A stretch of 33,723 nucleotides of DNA, taken from contig JALEMG010000057.1 in the NCBI GenBank assembly GCA_022768375.1, positions 1 through 33,723 on the forward strand, written 5' to 3'. The DNA is from Lentisphaeria bacterium. Lineage in GTDB: Bacteria > Verrucomicrobiota > Lentisphaeria > Victivallales > Victivallaceae. Both the position numbers and the translations under genes were made by a program. Positions within the stretch are counted from its first letter, which is position 1, and the number at the start of each line of letters is the position of its first letter. The notes below the pieces were generated by a model that saw nothing but the letters and a program-made list of their open reading frames with translations, did no database searches and was not told the origin of the DNA. Shown here one piece after another: positions 9,301-15,652 of the stretch.

Positions 9301-9971
9301 CCGCCCACAGCGAATATGACGCGGCCAACGACAAATTCATCGCCTACGCGTTGTTCGACAATCTCCGCTGCGGGCAAACGCTGGGGGATTTCATCACCGA
9401 GTCCACCCGGGACGGCAGTACCAAGAAATTTCCGGGTGGAAGCACCGAGACGTCGGCCGTTTTCAACGACACGGCGGTGGGAGCGATGGTCGCCAGTTCC
9501 GGCCGTCCCTCCGGCGGGTTCCTCAGCCGGGCGGGATACCTCAACTTCGACGACGGCGGGCTGGGGGATGCCTTCGGCGCCGTCACGGTGGCGAATACGG
9601 ACGCCGCGCAGGAGGAGATCATCGGCAAGACCATCAATCTGCTCACCGCCGGGACGACTTCTCCCGCCGTGGTGCAGGTGGTCGTGGTGGCCCAGAGCAT
9701 CCGGGATTTGGGCGGAACGCAGGTCAAGGTGACTTCCGAGACGGACAAAGACAAATTCACCGATCCCAACGGCGGCACGGTTCCCGAGATCGAGGACGGG
9801 ACGGTGGCGCTGGATTGTCGGGAAGGGCGGTTCGACATGCTGGAGCATGCCGACGACAGCGAAAAGAACGTTTATTTCGACGAAATCACCGGCGAAGTCA
9901 AGATGCTGGTGACCATGGATCGGGACCCGCTGACCGGGAAACTCAAAATCCGGCAGATCGACTATTTGTAA
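6381..9971 (+). CDS. Large GspK-like protein (Verru_Chthon cassette A-like)
   Basis: 1196 residues. The N-terminus has a short polar leader ending SGMALVFAIGLLALMLAVGL, a single hydrophobic helix without the Glu5 of other pilins, then FRKVALNNSSRTQSRMLALS. This is the GspK/PilX style start. The remainder is an enormous exported domain, three to four times the usual GspK length. Near the C-terminus, SPWEIGAVHRGVRWQTINL (about residues 892-910), a GDGAILDQIKMTD segment and GKINVNLLNTA resemble the conserved end of cassette protein A as I recall it. GkINlN is also a GspK signature. It overlaps the GspJ-like gene by 4 nt. Function is unknown; a tip or cell-surface partner of the pseudopilus is an inference. 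Confidence 0.72.
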   Translation: MKNRMVDPRESGMALVFAIGLLALMLAVGLAFVGNALIFRKVALNNSSRTQSRMLALSAANRAAASVMMYQQQFAENAAAEDFPANFDMIYSFGKYDSDTGDNTAAASGKTFSDALLDQSSSESVMRLPEDNSVIAKSFAEWYNTPFKDKNWPGKWVFFYDKSGSGRKIVGRAAWQVVTSSAQILAPVFFRGHLADGNVLEPDTAFIPNNARWGRDIDEVFFRDSGTIFANVRDNVEKGDKIVTVDNIVQAVSSSVTPSQKQWLMKWLFADPDENATVQDPTLGLFPETYLYEKSSKKKYQLMRFNISELTYEVDGKKWYANYGVSASADPWYARFGIDSSNADKINNAEAIRILTLDSTGYANGYDYDFEITPASDRSGLPFLRRIGDSSENATTFVAGVSEAADGAATITRDIAAWRRQIAANFNDYCDADSIPTSDVGADKWSNDITASYEHPKYTGNEKTPYLYELGFKAGLDKDTSQNVGVAGTITKGSGNDVTMKFAAQLRIAPMLKLANLYDFKGDGFSAYDGSAFMRALVDFGSVYLWYKLQTVAVKNIVFEYTDDNGDLQTLNVDVVLTVNRPTTGESEANVAGLKNLVLRTGCEAGKLQDSSAGVSGVAFPDSGLKNETGGNPYPVNTDGAWQDTGGNAETALYQVSDLENKIAAGEISMTLDRALLTTPGVKVHNHGTTAAATIPEQELTLKSVGDLEVHRVLVTGLSFQPRRMVLMAANSTSGKFGVDYVRPFFKPLVWNAASENDFIELTYESRGSGTEYNGVVTGGLRNFDPRQNLNAEDWYGFDPDVSSNWYPGRQTGKGGLLKVVGAVSFTAPADSELTAVMDVKENTGDANFIPGSGNSAANKDDEGDLTGPAYDGAHRISTAFIRNAPMMSPWEIGAVHRGVRWQTINLKVAGNIGGTGGDFRSTAFEPNGDGNSDNDWKRDGTAYRYGDGAILDQIKMTDRLASYGKINVNLLNTAHSEYDAANDKFIAYALFDNLRCGQTLGDFITESTRDGSTKKFPGGSTETSAVFNDTAVGAMVASSGRPSGGFLSRAGYLNFDDGGLGDAFGAVTVANTDAAQEEIIGKTINLLTAGTTSPAVVQVVVVAQSIRDLGGTQVKVTSETDKDKFTDPNGGTVPEIEDGTVALDCREGRFDMLEHADDSEKNVYFDEITGEVKMLVTMDRDPLTGKLKIRQIDYL

Positions 9972-10005
9972 GTGTGAACTTTTTTCAGCATACAGAGGAC
10001 ATAAT

Positions 10006-11361
10006 ATGGGATATTCTTTCAAGGCGCAGCCGCTTTCGCTGAACGGGGTCAATACCCGGCCCCTCTCCGTTTCCATGTCGGTCACCCCCGGCGCGGACAA
10101 TACTCCGATGATCGGACCCGAGATCGGTCCCGACCCCCGCAACGCCCAGTGTACCATCAAACTGGGCGACACCCCCGGCATGGAGGGTCCGAACGGGATC
10201 AAGTACGATTTTATTTTCGGATTCCGCTTCCTGCTCCCGGCGGGGCGCAAGTACCATGTTCTCGTCATGGATATGGACACCGATCTGCCGCTTTACGAGA
10301 GCGACGTGGACGGCGGCGGCATGGTGGTGGGCGACCGCAAATACTTTCTGCGCTACCATGTGACCATCACCGACGCGGTTACGAAGGAACTGCTGTTCGA
10401 GCACAAATTCGACGTGAAGGGCAAAAAAGTCTACGTGGTGGTTCCGGACGGCGGGTTGGGCGAGAATTTCGCGTGGATGCCCTACGCCGAGGAGTTTCGC
10501 CGGGTCCATCACGCCGACGTCACCTGCGTCATCGGGGAATGGTTCATCCGGCTGTGCGGCGACCTTTACCCGAAATTGAAGTTCATTCCGGTCAGCGAAC
10601 GTCCCCCCCTCAACGACGGCTATGCCGCCTACTACTGCGCCGCGTTTCCCAAGGACCGGAGCAGTTGGCGCCCGGTGGCCCACCAGCACTTCGGGATGCA
10701 GAAATCCATTTCCCAGATGATGGGACTGCCCCCGGAATATCTGAAAGTGCGGCTGCATCTGGACGCGCCCCGGCCGTTTCCGGAGCCTTTCGTCTGTATT
10801 TCCAGCATGGCGACGAATCCGTCCAAATACTGGAATTTCCCCGACGGCTGGAACAGCGCCATCCGCTTCCTGAAATCCATCGGCTACCGGGTCATGGACA
10901 TCGACCGGGAGCATGATCTCAATTTTGCGGGCAAGCACTACTCCATCCCCTCCGAAGCGGAGGATTTCACCGGGCGCAAGCCGATTTCCGAGCGTATCGC
11001 GCTGCTGCAGCACGCGGACTTTTTCATCGGTCTGCCCAGCGGGCTATCATGGGTGGCGTGGGATTGCAACATCCCGGTGGTGTTGCTGGCCGGATTCTCC
11101 ATGGACGGCGCGGAGTTTCCGACGCCCTACCGGATCACGAACTTCAACTTCTGCCACGGCTGCTGGAGCGACCCGACGCTGTTTTTCGACGTCAACGCTC
11201 CGGTCTGGTGTCCCCGTCACGGCGGTACGCCGCGGGAGATCGAATGCACCCGGGCCATCACCCCGCTGATGGTGGAAAAAGTCCTGCGGACCATCCCCGC
11301 GGTCCAGCGGCGGTTGGCGCTGACGCCGCCGGAAAAGGTGGTTTCGGTCATCCATGACTGA
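10006..11361 (+). CDS. Autotransporter O-heptosyltransferase (TibC/BAHT family)
   Basis: 451 residues, cytosolic (no signal peptide). Known family members transfer heptose from ADP-heptose to Ser/Thr of strand-loop-strand surface repeats. Seen: a beta-rich N-terminal part to about residue 140; VVVPDGGLGENFAWMPYAEE (145-163) at the start of the GT-B fold; GLPSGLSWVAW (342-352) in the nucleotide-sugar domain; and four cysteines C383, C386, C402 and C414 in CHGCW, CPRHGGTPR and ECTRAI, which match the four-Cys metal (iron) site of TibC-type enzymes. It starts 34 nt after the cassette-A gene and overlaps thiN by 8 nt. The target is not shown by the sequence; candidates are the giant surface protein facing it or the exported pseudopilins. 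Confidence 0.82.
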   Translation: MGYSFKAQPLSLNGVNTRPLSVSMSVTPGADNTPMIGPEIGPDPRNAQCTIKLGDTPGMEGPNGIKYDFIFGFRFLLPAGRKYHVLVMDMDTDLPLYESDVDGGGMVVGDRKYFLRYHVTITDAVTKELLFEHKFDVKGKKVYVVVPDGGLGENFAWMPYAEEFRRVHHADVTCVIGEWFIRLCGDLYPKLKFIPVSERPPLNDGYAAYYCAAFPKDRSSWRPVAHQHFGMQKSISQMMGLPPEYLKVRLHLDAPRPFPEPFVCISSMATNPSKYWNFPDGWNSAIRFLKSIGYRVMDIDREHDLNFAGKHYSIPSEAEDFTGRKPISERIALLQHADFFIGLPSGLSWVAWDCNIPVVLLAGFSMDGAEFPTPYRITNFNFCHGCWSDPTLFFDVNAPVWCPRHGGTPREIECTRAITPLMVEKVLRTIPAVQRRLALTPPEKVVSVIHD

Positions 11362-11986
11362 CCGGACAGTCATTCTGGCCAATGGCGAATTTCCCCGCCG
11401 CTCGGATCTGCTGACGCTCCTGAGGCGCGCCGAATCGGTGGTGTGCTGCGACGGCGCGGCCCGGAAACTGCTGGATTTCGGGCGGGAACCGGACTGGATC
11501 GTCGGGGATATGGACAGTCTTGGGCCGGAGTTGAAGGCGCGCTTTTCGGAGCGGACGGTGCGGTTCGCCGAACAGGAGACCAATGATCTGGCCAAAGCCT
11601 TCCGCTTCTGCCGGAGCAGGGGGATAAAGCCCGTCGCGGTGTTGGGCGCTTCCGGCGGGCGGGAAGATCATCTGCTGGGCAATCTCTCCCGGTTCGCTGA
11701 GTGCGCCGAACCGGATTGCCGACTGTATACGGAGAGCGGATTTTTCGTCGTATTCACCGGGCAGGGGCGGTTCCACGGTCCGGTGGGGCGGGCGGTGTCG
11801 ATTTTCAGTTTCGATCCGGCGCAGAAGATCACCTCCGACGGGTTGAAGTATCCGCTTCGGGAACTGAGCCTCTCCCGGTGGCATGCCGGGACGCTGAACG
11901 AGATCGCCGCGCCGGAGTTTTCCCTGACCGCGTCGACCGATACGCCGGTTTTGCTGTTTTTTTCCGAAACGGCCCCTTGTTTTTGA
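11354..11986 (+). CDS. thiN: Thiamine pyrophosphokinase
   Basis: 210 residues. It makes thiamine diphosphate from thiamine and ATP in the cytosol. Seen: [15 protein letters not shown] and [14 protein letters not shown] (N-terminal nucleotide-binding half, around residues 32-58), then [10 protein letters not shown] (around 75) and [17 protein letters not shown] (around 98-114). These are the three signature blocks of the family. The C-terminal beta-barrel (about 120-205) has the usual [20 protein letters not shown], where the thiamine-binding part lies. Length is normal. It overlaps the heptosyltransferase stop by 8 nt, so this housekeeping gene is carried at the tail of the surface operon. 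The rpsU promoter lies inside its last codons. Confidence 0.93.
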   Translation: MTDRTVILANGEFPRRSDLLTLLRRAESVVCCDGAARKLLDFGREPDWIVGDMDSLGPELKARFSERTVRFAEQETNDLAKAFRFCRSRGIKPVAVLGASGGREDHLLGNLSRFAECAEPDCRLYTESGFFVVFTGQGRFHGPVGRAVSIFSFDPAQKITSDGLKYPLRELSLSRWHAGTLNEIAAPEFSLTASTDTPVLLFFSETAPCF

Positions 11987-12005
11987 CCGATCGGGATGCT
12001 ATATT
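11977..12005 (+). promoter_or_regulatory. rpsU promoter
   Basis: TTGTTT (11977-11982), 17 bp, TATATT (12000-12005), with TGC just before the -10 box. The -35 box lies inside the last codons of thiN, so rpsU can be transcribed independently of the operon upstream. Confidence 0.6.
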
Positions 12006-12054
12006 AAACGACAGTCAACGAAGAAATCGAACGTTCCGAAAGGGGGTGAATTCC

Positions 12055-12222
12055 ATGGATACCGAAGTCCGCGTCAAAAAAGGCGAGATCATCGACCGCG
12101 CTCTGCGTCGTCTGAAAAAGAAACTCGACAAAGAGGGAACCCTCAAGGAACTGCGCAACCGCCGGCATTACGAGAAGCCGAGCGAAATCAAGCGCCGCGA
12201 GGCCAAGCAGCGCCGCCACTGA
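12055..12222 (+). CDS. rpsU: 30S ribosomal protein S21
   Basis: 55 residues, too short for many gene finders. [20 protein letters not shown] and the Arg/Lys-rich C-terminus with [18 protein letters not shown] are characteristic of S21, a small protein of the 30S platform involved in initiation of translation. ATG 12055 is preceded by a strong AGGGGGTG at 12041-12048. It has its own promoter and a strong terminator (12241-12269), so it is monocistronic. Confidence 0.93.
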   Translation: MDTEVRVKKGEIIDRALRRLKKKLDKEGTLKELRNRRHYEKPSEIKRREAKQRRH

Positions 12223-12240
12223 GCGACCGTGCGATCCGGG

Positions 12241-12269
12241 AAGCACCCATTGCGGGTGCTTCTTTTTTT
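12241..12269 (+). terminator. Rho-independent terminator of rpsU
   Basis: Perfect 8-bp stem AAGCACCC (12241-12248) / GGGTGCTT (12254-12261) with a 5-nt loop, followed by CTTTTTTT. Confidence 0.92.
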
Positions 12270-12320
12270 GCCGCATGTTGCGGAACAACGAAAAGGGTGT
12301 TGTTTAAAAATCCATTTTAT

Positions 12321-12349
12321 TTGCAAAAAAGTCCATTCTGTGCTATATT
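12321..12349 (+). promoter_or_regulatory. glmS promoter
   Basis: TTGCAA (12321-12326), 17 bp, TATATT (12344-12349) preceded by TGC. The leader to ATG 12387 is only about 30 nt, which leaves no room for a glmS ribozyme. Confidence 0.7.
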
Positions 12350-12386
12350 AAGGACCATACATTTGGATCGGACAGGAGAAACATCA

Positions 12387-14210
12387 ATGTGTGGGATCGT
12401 TGGGTACACCGGGGACGCGGATGCGACCCGGATTCTGGTGGACGGATTGCTGCGTCTGGAGTATCGGGGGTATGATTCAGCGGGAATTTGCGTGGCCGGC
12501 GCGGACGGAGGCCTCCAGACGGTCAAATCCGCCGGCAAAGTGGCGCGGCTGCTGCCGCTGACGACGGAGGTTCACGGTCGATGCGGGATCGCCCATACCC
12601 GCTGGGCGACTCACGGCGCGCCAAGTGAGGTCAACGCGCATCCGCATCTGGATGGAGCGGGAAATATCGCGGTGGTTCACAACGGGATCATTGAAAACTA
12701 CCGCGAACTGAAGGCATCTCTGCTTCGGGATGGCGTGGAGTTCCGTTCCGAGACCGACAGCGAAGTCATCGCTCATCTGATCGCCCGGTATTATGAAGGC
12801 GATCTGGTGCGGGCCGTGGTGCGGACGATCGGCCGACTGCGGGGCGCGTACGGGATCGCGGTGATTTCCCGGCATCACCCCGGCGAGATCGTGTGTGCCC
12901 GCAACGGCAGCCCGGTGGTCGTGGGGCTGGGCAAACGGGGCAACATGGTGGCCAGCGATGTCACCGCGCTGGCCGCGTATGCCGGGGAAGTGATCTATCT
13001 GCGGGACGGGGAGATCGCGGACATCACGCCGGATAAAGTGGAGGTCCGCAATTCGGTGAATATTCCGGTGGTGCCGGATGTGACGGAGATTCCGGCGGAG
13101 ACGGTGAATTCCGGTAAGGGCGAGTATGCGCATTATATGCTCAAGGAGATTTTTGAACAACCCGACGCCGCGGCGAACACGCTGCGCGGACGGCTGGACC
13201 GCGAACTCGGCACCGCGCTGCTCTCCGGTTTGAATATGACCCCGGCGGCCATGGCGCAGGTCCGGCAGGTGGTTATCGCCGGATGCGGCAGCAGCATGCA
13301 TGCCGGGATGGTGGGCGAATACTATTTCGAGGACATCGCCGGGATCCCGACTTCGGTGGAGCAGGCGGCGGAGTTCCGTTATCGCAATCCGATCATTGCT
13401 CCGAATACGCTGGTTATTCCCATCAGTCAGTCGGGCGAGACCGCGGACACGCTGGCCGCGGTGCGCGAAGCGGTCAACAAAGGTGCGACGGTGGCGGCGA
13501 TCTCCAATGTGGTCGGTTCCACCATCGCCCGGGAGTGCGGACGGGGGGTGTATCTGCACGCCGGGCCGGAGATCAGCGTGGCCTCCACCAAAGCGTTCAT
13601 CTGTCAGGTGATTACGCTGCTGATGCTGGCGCTGGCCTTCGGGCGCAACCGCCGGATGAACCGGGAACAGGGGGCGGAACTGGTCCGGGAACTGGAATCG
13701 GTGCCGGAACTGATCCGCGCGGTGCTGGATCAGGCCGAAGTCATTCGGCGCATCGCGGAGAAATTCGCCGCGGGGGAACACGCGTTCTACATCGGGCGGG
13801 GGCCGCTCTATCCGGCCGCGCTGGAGGGTGCGCTGAAACTCAAGGAGATCAGTTACGTTCACGCCGAGGGATATCACGCCGCGGAATTGAAGCACGGCCC
13901 GATCGCGCTGCTCGGCGAAAACGTTCCGGTGGTGGCGCTGGCCAACGATATTCCCGGCAGGGAAAAGATGTTCAGCAACATCGAGGAATGTCTGGCCCGG
14001 CACGCCCCGGTCATCGCGGTGGTGACCGGAGACGACCGGACCGCGGAACGCTATACGGAGGATATCATCCGGGTCCCGCCGTGTTCGCGTTTCATCGCTC
14101 CGGTGGTTACGGTGGCGGCGCTGCAGTTATTCGCCTACTATCTGGCTTCGGCCCGGAATTGTCCCATCGACCAGCCTCGCAATCTGGCCAAGAGCGTTAC
14201 GGTGGAATGA
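12387..14210 (+). CDS. glmS: Glutamine-fructose-6-phosphate aminotransferase (isomerizing)
   Basis: 607 residues, close to the 609 of E. coli. It makes glucosamine-6-phosphate from fructose-6-phosphate and glutamine, the first step to UDP-GlcNAc for peptidoglycan and LPS. Seen: MCGIVGYTGD with Cys2, the N-terminal nucleophile of the glutaminase domain; LEYRGYDSAGI; HTRWATHG; HNGIIENY; then two SIS sugar-isomerase domains with GCGSSMHAG, ISQSGETADT and the C-terminal PRNLAKSVTVE. I chose ATG 12387 rather than upstream starts because Cys2 must follow Met, and AGGAGA at 12374-12379 is well placed. The stop lies 4 bp from the stop of the convergent mscS gene with no terminator visible between them. 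Confidence 0.97.
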   Translation: MCGIVGYTGDADATRILVDGLLRLEYRGYDSAGICVAGADGGLQTVKSAGKVARLLPLTTEVHGRCGIAHTRWATHGAPSEVNAHPHLDGAGNIAVVHNGIIENYRELKASLLRDGVEFRSETDSEVIAHLIARYYEGDLVRAVVRTIGRLRGAYGIAVISRHHPGEIVCARNGSPVVVGLGKRGNMVASDVTALAAYAGEVIYLRDGEIADITPDKVEVRNSVNIPVVPDVTEIPAETVNSGKGEYAHYMLKEIFEQPDAAANTLRGRLDRELGTALLSGLNMTPAAMAQVRQVVIAGCGSSMHAGMVGEYYFEDIAGIPTSVEQAAEFRYRNPIIAPNTLVIPISQSGETADTLAAVREAVNKGATVAAISNVVGSTIARECGRGVYLHAGPEISVASTKAFICQVITLLMLALAFGRNRRMNREQGAELVRELESVPELIRAVLDQAEVIRRIAEKFAAGEHAFYIGRGPLYPAALEGALKLKEISYVHAEGYHAAELKHGPIALLGENVPVVALANDIPGREKMFSNIEECLARHAPVIAVVTGDDRTAERYTEDIIRVPPCSRFIAPVVTVAALQLFAYYLASARNCPIDQPRNLAKSVTVE

Positions 14211-14214
14211 ATTA

Positions 14215-15126
14215 TTATTTCTCGCGGTCCTGTAGTACCAGCGGCGTGGCGAATGTGACGACCCGCTGGGGGAAGGGGATGTTGAGACCGGCGGATTCGA
14301 TGGTCGATTTCAGGTCCTGCTTGACCGACCAGAAAACCTTCCAGAAGTTTTCCGTACTGACCCAGAAACGGAGGGTGAGATTCACCGAACTGTCCGCCAG
14401 TTCGGACACCAGCACTTCCGGTGCCGGGTCCCGGGCGATCAGTTCGTTTTGCATCAACAACTCCCGCAGGATCTCCACCCCCTGCGCCAGCGAATCGCCA
14501 TAGGCGATGCCCACGGTGATGTCCGCCCGGCGCATCGGATTGCGGGAGTAGTTCTTGACCGGGTTGCCGAAAATGACGCTGTTGGGGGCGGAAATGAATA
14601 CCCCGTCCACCGTCATCAGTACGGTGGAAAAAAGCCCCATTTCCTTGATGGTGCCGCTGACCGTGCCGCAGTCCACATAATCTCCGACTTTGTAGGGGCG
14701 CAGAAAGAACAGCATCAGCCCGGCGGCGATATTGCTCAGTGAATCCTTTACGGCCAGACCGACGGTCAGTCCCACCGCCCCGAGCACGGTCAGAATGCTG
14801 GCGGTATTGATGCCGAACAGGTCGAGAACGATGAGAAATGCGAAAAGCCAGATGACGGTTCGGACGACGCCGTGGATCACTTTGGCCGCCGAATCGTCCA
14901 GTGTGGCGATTTTGCCGGCGGATTTGCGGATCACCGTCCGGAGCATACGGGAGATCACCCATGCGAGGACGAGGACGACGATCGTGAGCAGCAGAATTTT
15001 TCCGAAGCGGATAATCTCGCCTTGATGATCGGCCCAGAGGTTTTGCAGAAAATTTCGGGCTTCCCCGGATTTTACGATGGTGATGACGTTGTCGACGACG
15101 GCTTCGGTTTGGGTCGGCTGCGGCAT
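14215..15126 (-). CDS. mscS: Small-conductance mechanosensitive channel
   Basis: 303 residues. MscS forms a heptameric inner-membrane channel that releases solutes on hypo-osmotic shock. Seen: transmembrane helices at about 42-62, 90-106 and the pore-lining third helix 110-135 (ILTVLGAVGLTVGLAVKDSL, NIAAGLMLFFLRPYKVGDYV). The beta-domain contains GTVSGTIKEMGLFSTVLMT and SAPNSVIFGNPVKNYSRNP, the classic MscS core, and the C-terminal alpha/beta domain follows. GAGGAG lies 8 nt before the ATG. Monocistronic, from a near-perfect promoter at 15174-15202. Assignment to the MscS family is firm; the exact paralogue is less certain. Confidence 0.93.
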   Translation of the reverse strand: MPQPTQTEAVVDNVITIVKSGEARNFLQNLWADHQGEIIRFGKILLLTIVVLVLAWVISRMLRTVIRKSAGKIATLDDSAAKVIHGVVRTVIWLFAFLIVLDLFGINTASILTVLGAVGLTVGLAVKDSLSNIAAGLMLFFLRPYKVGDYVDCGTVSGTIKEMGLFSTVLMTVDGVFISAPNSVIFGNPVKNYSRNPMRRADITVGIAYGDSLAQGVEILRELLMQNELIARDPAPEVLVSELADSSVNLTLRFWVSTENFWKVFWSVKQDLKSTIESAGLNIPFPQRVVTFATPLVLQDREK

Positions 15127-15173
15127 GGCGGTATCTCCTCAAGTTTTGCGGTTCAGTGTGCAAATCGACGGTT

Positions 15174-15202
15174 AATATACCGCCGGAAAGACGGCTTGTC
15201 AA
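15174..15202 (-). promoter_or_regulatory. mscS promoter
   Basis: Minus strand TTGACA (15197-15202), exactly 17 bp, TATATT (15174-15179). The -35 box overlaps the stop codon of the nagA fragment. Confidence 0.8.
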
Positions 15203-15597
15203 GCCCGGGCGATCCGGCAATCCTTCACTGTCATCAGGTCCGGTCCCAGCACCGTGATATCGGCCGCGTAACCGATTCTCAGCATACCGGTGCGGTCGGC
15301 CAACCCCAGAATGGCGGCGGGATTGGCTGATGTTGCAAGCGATGCTTCCACGGGGGTGAATCCGAAATCCCTGACCATGTTGCGGAAGGCCCGGTTCATG
15401 GTCAGGGAGGAACCGACGATGGCATTGTCCCTCTCCCACCGGGCCAGTTCTCCGGCCCGGATGGTGTACCATTCTCCGGTATCCTGAAAGCGGCCGGAGG
15501 CCAGTCCGGCGCCCTGCATGGCGTCGGTGATCGCCACGATGCCGGCGGCTCCGGCGGCGGTGCTTTCCCCGGAAATCGGCGGTCGGGACCTTGACAA
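15199..15597 (-). pseudogene. nagA: 3' remnant of N-acetylglucosamine-6-phosphate deacetylase
   Basis: About 130 codons encode only the last third of NagA. IVAITDAMQGAG (metal-ligand Asp region), VGSSLTMNRAFRNMV, SANPAAILGLADRTG and GYAADITVLGPD are all recognisable and in order. The remaining 240 or so N-terminal residues, including the other metal ligands and the substrate loop, are absent. The open frame begins at a TTG that is actually part of the -35 box of the neighbouring glycoside hydrolase promoter, and no Shine-Dalgarno or promoter of its own is visible. The intact NagA would deacetylate GlcNAc-6-P in the cytosol; this fragment cannot. The reading frame of the surviving part is undamaged, suggesting recent truncation. 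I infer a deletion or rearrangement that brought the hydrolase gene next to it. Confidence 0.85.
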
Positions 15598-15619
15598 AAC
15601 GTGCCGGAGGGGATATATT
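15591..15619 (+). promoter_or_regulatory. Promoter of the glycoside hydrolase gene
   Basis: TTGACA (15591-15596), exactly 17 bp, TATATT (15614-15619), about 34 bp before ATG 15653. Confidence 0.78.
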
Positions 15620-15652
15620 GACGAACCATAGAAACGGAGATTGCCTGCAGTG

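Noticed and set aside
6333-10280. 1315-codon minus-strand open frame
   Set aside because: Antisense shadow of the pseudopilin cassette protein, produced by GC-rich codons; no domain recognisable and no start signals.
12350-12386. glmS ribozyme in the leader
   Set aside because: The leader is only about 30 nt between the predicted start site and the ATG, too short for the ribozyme.
15199-15597. Short functional NagA-like enzyme
   Set aside because: Lacks about two thirds of the protein including most metal ligands, and its only start codon lies in a neighbouring promoter.
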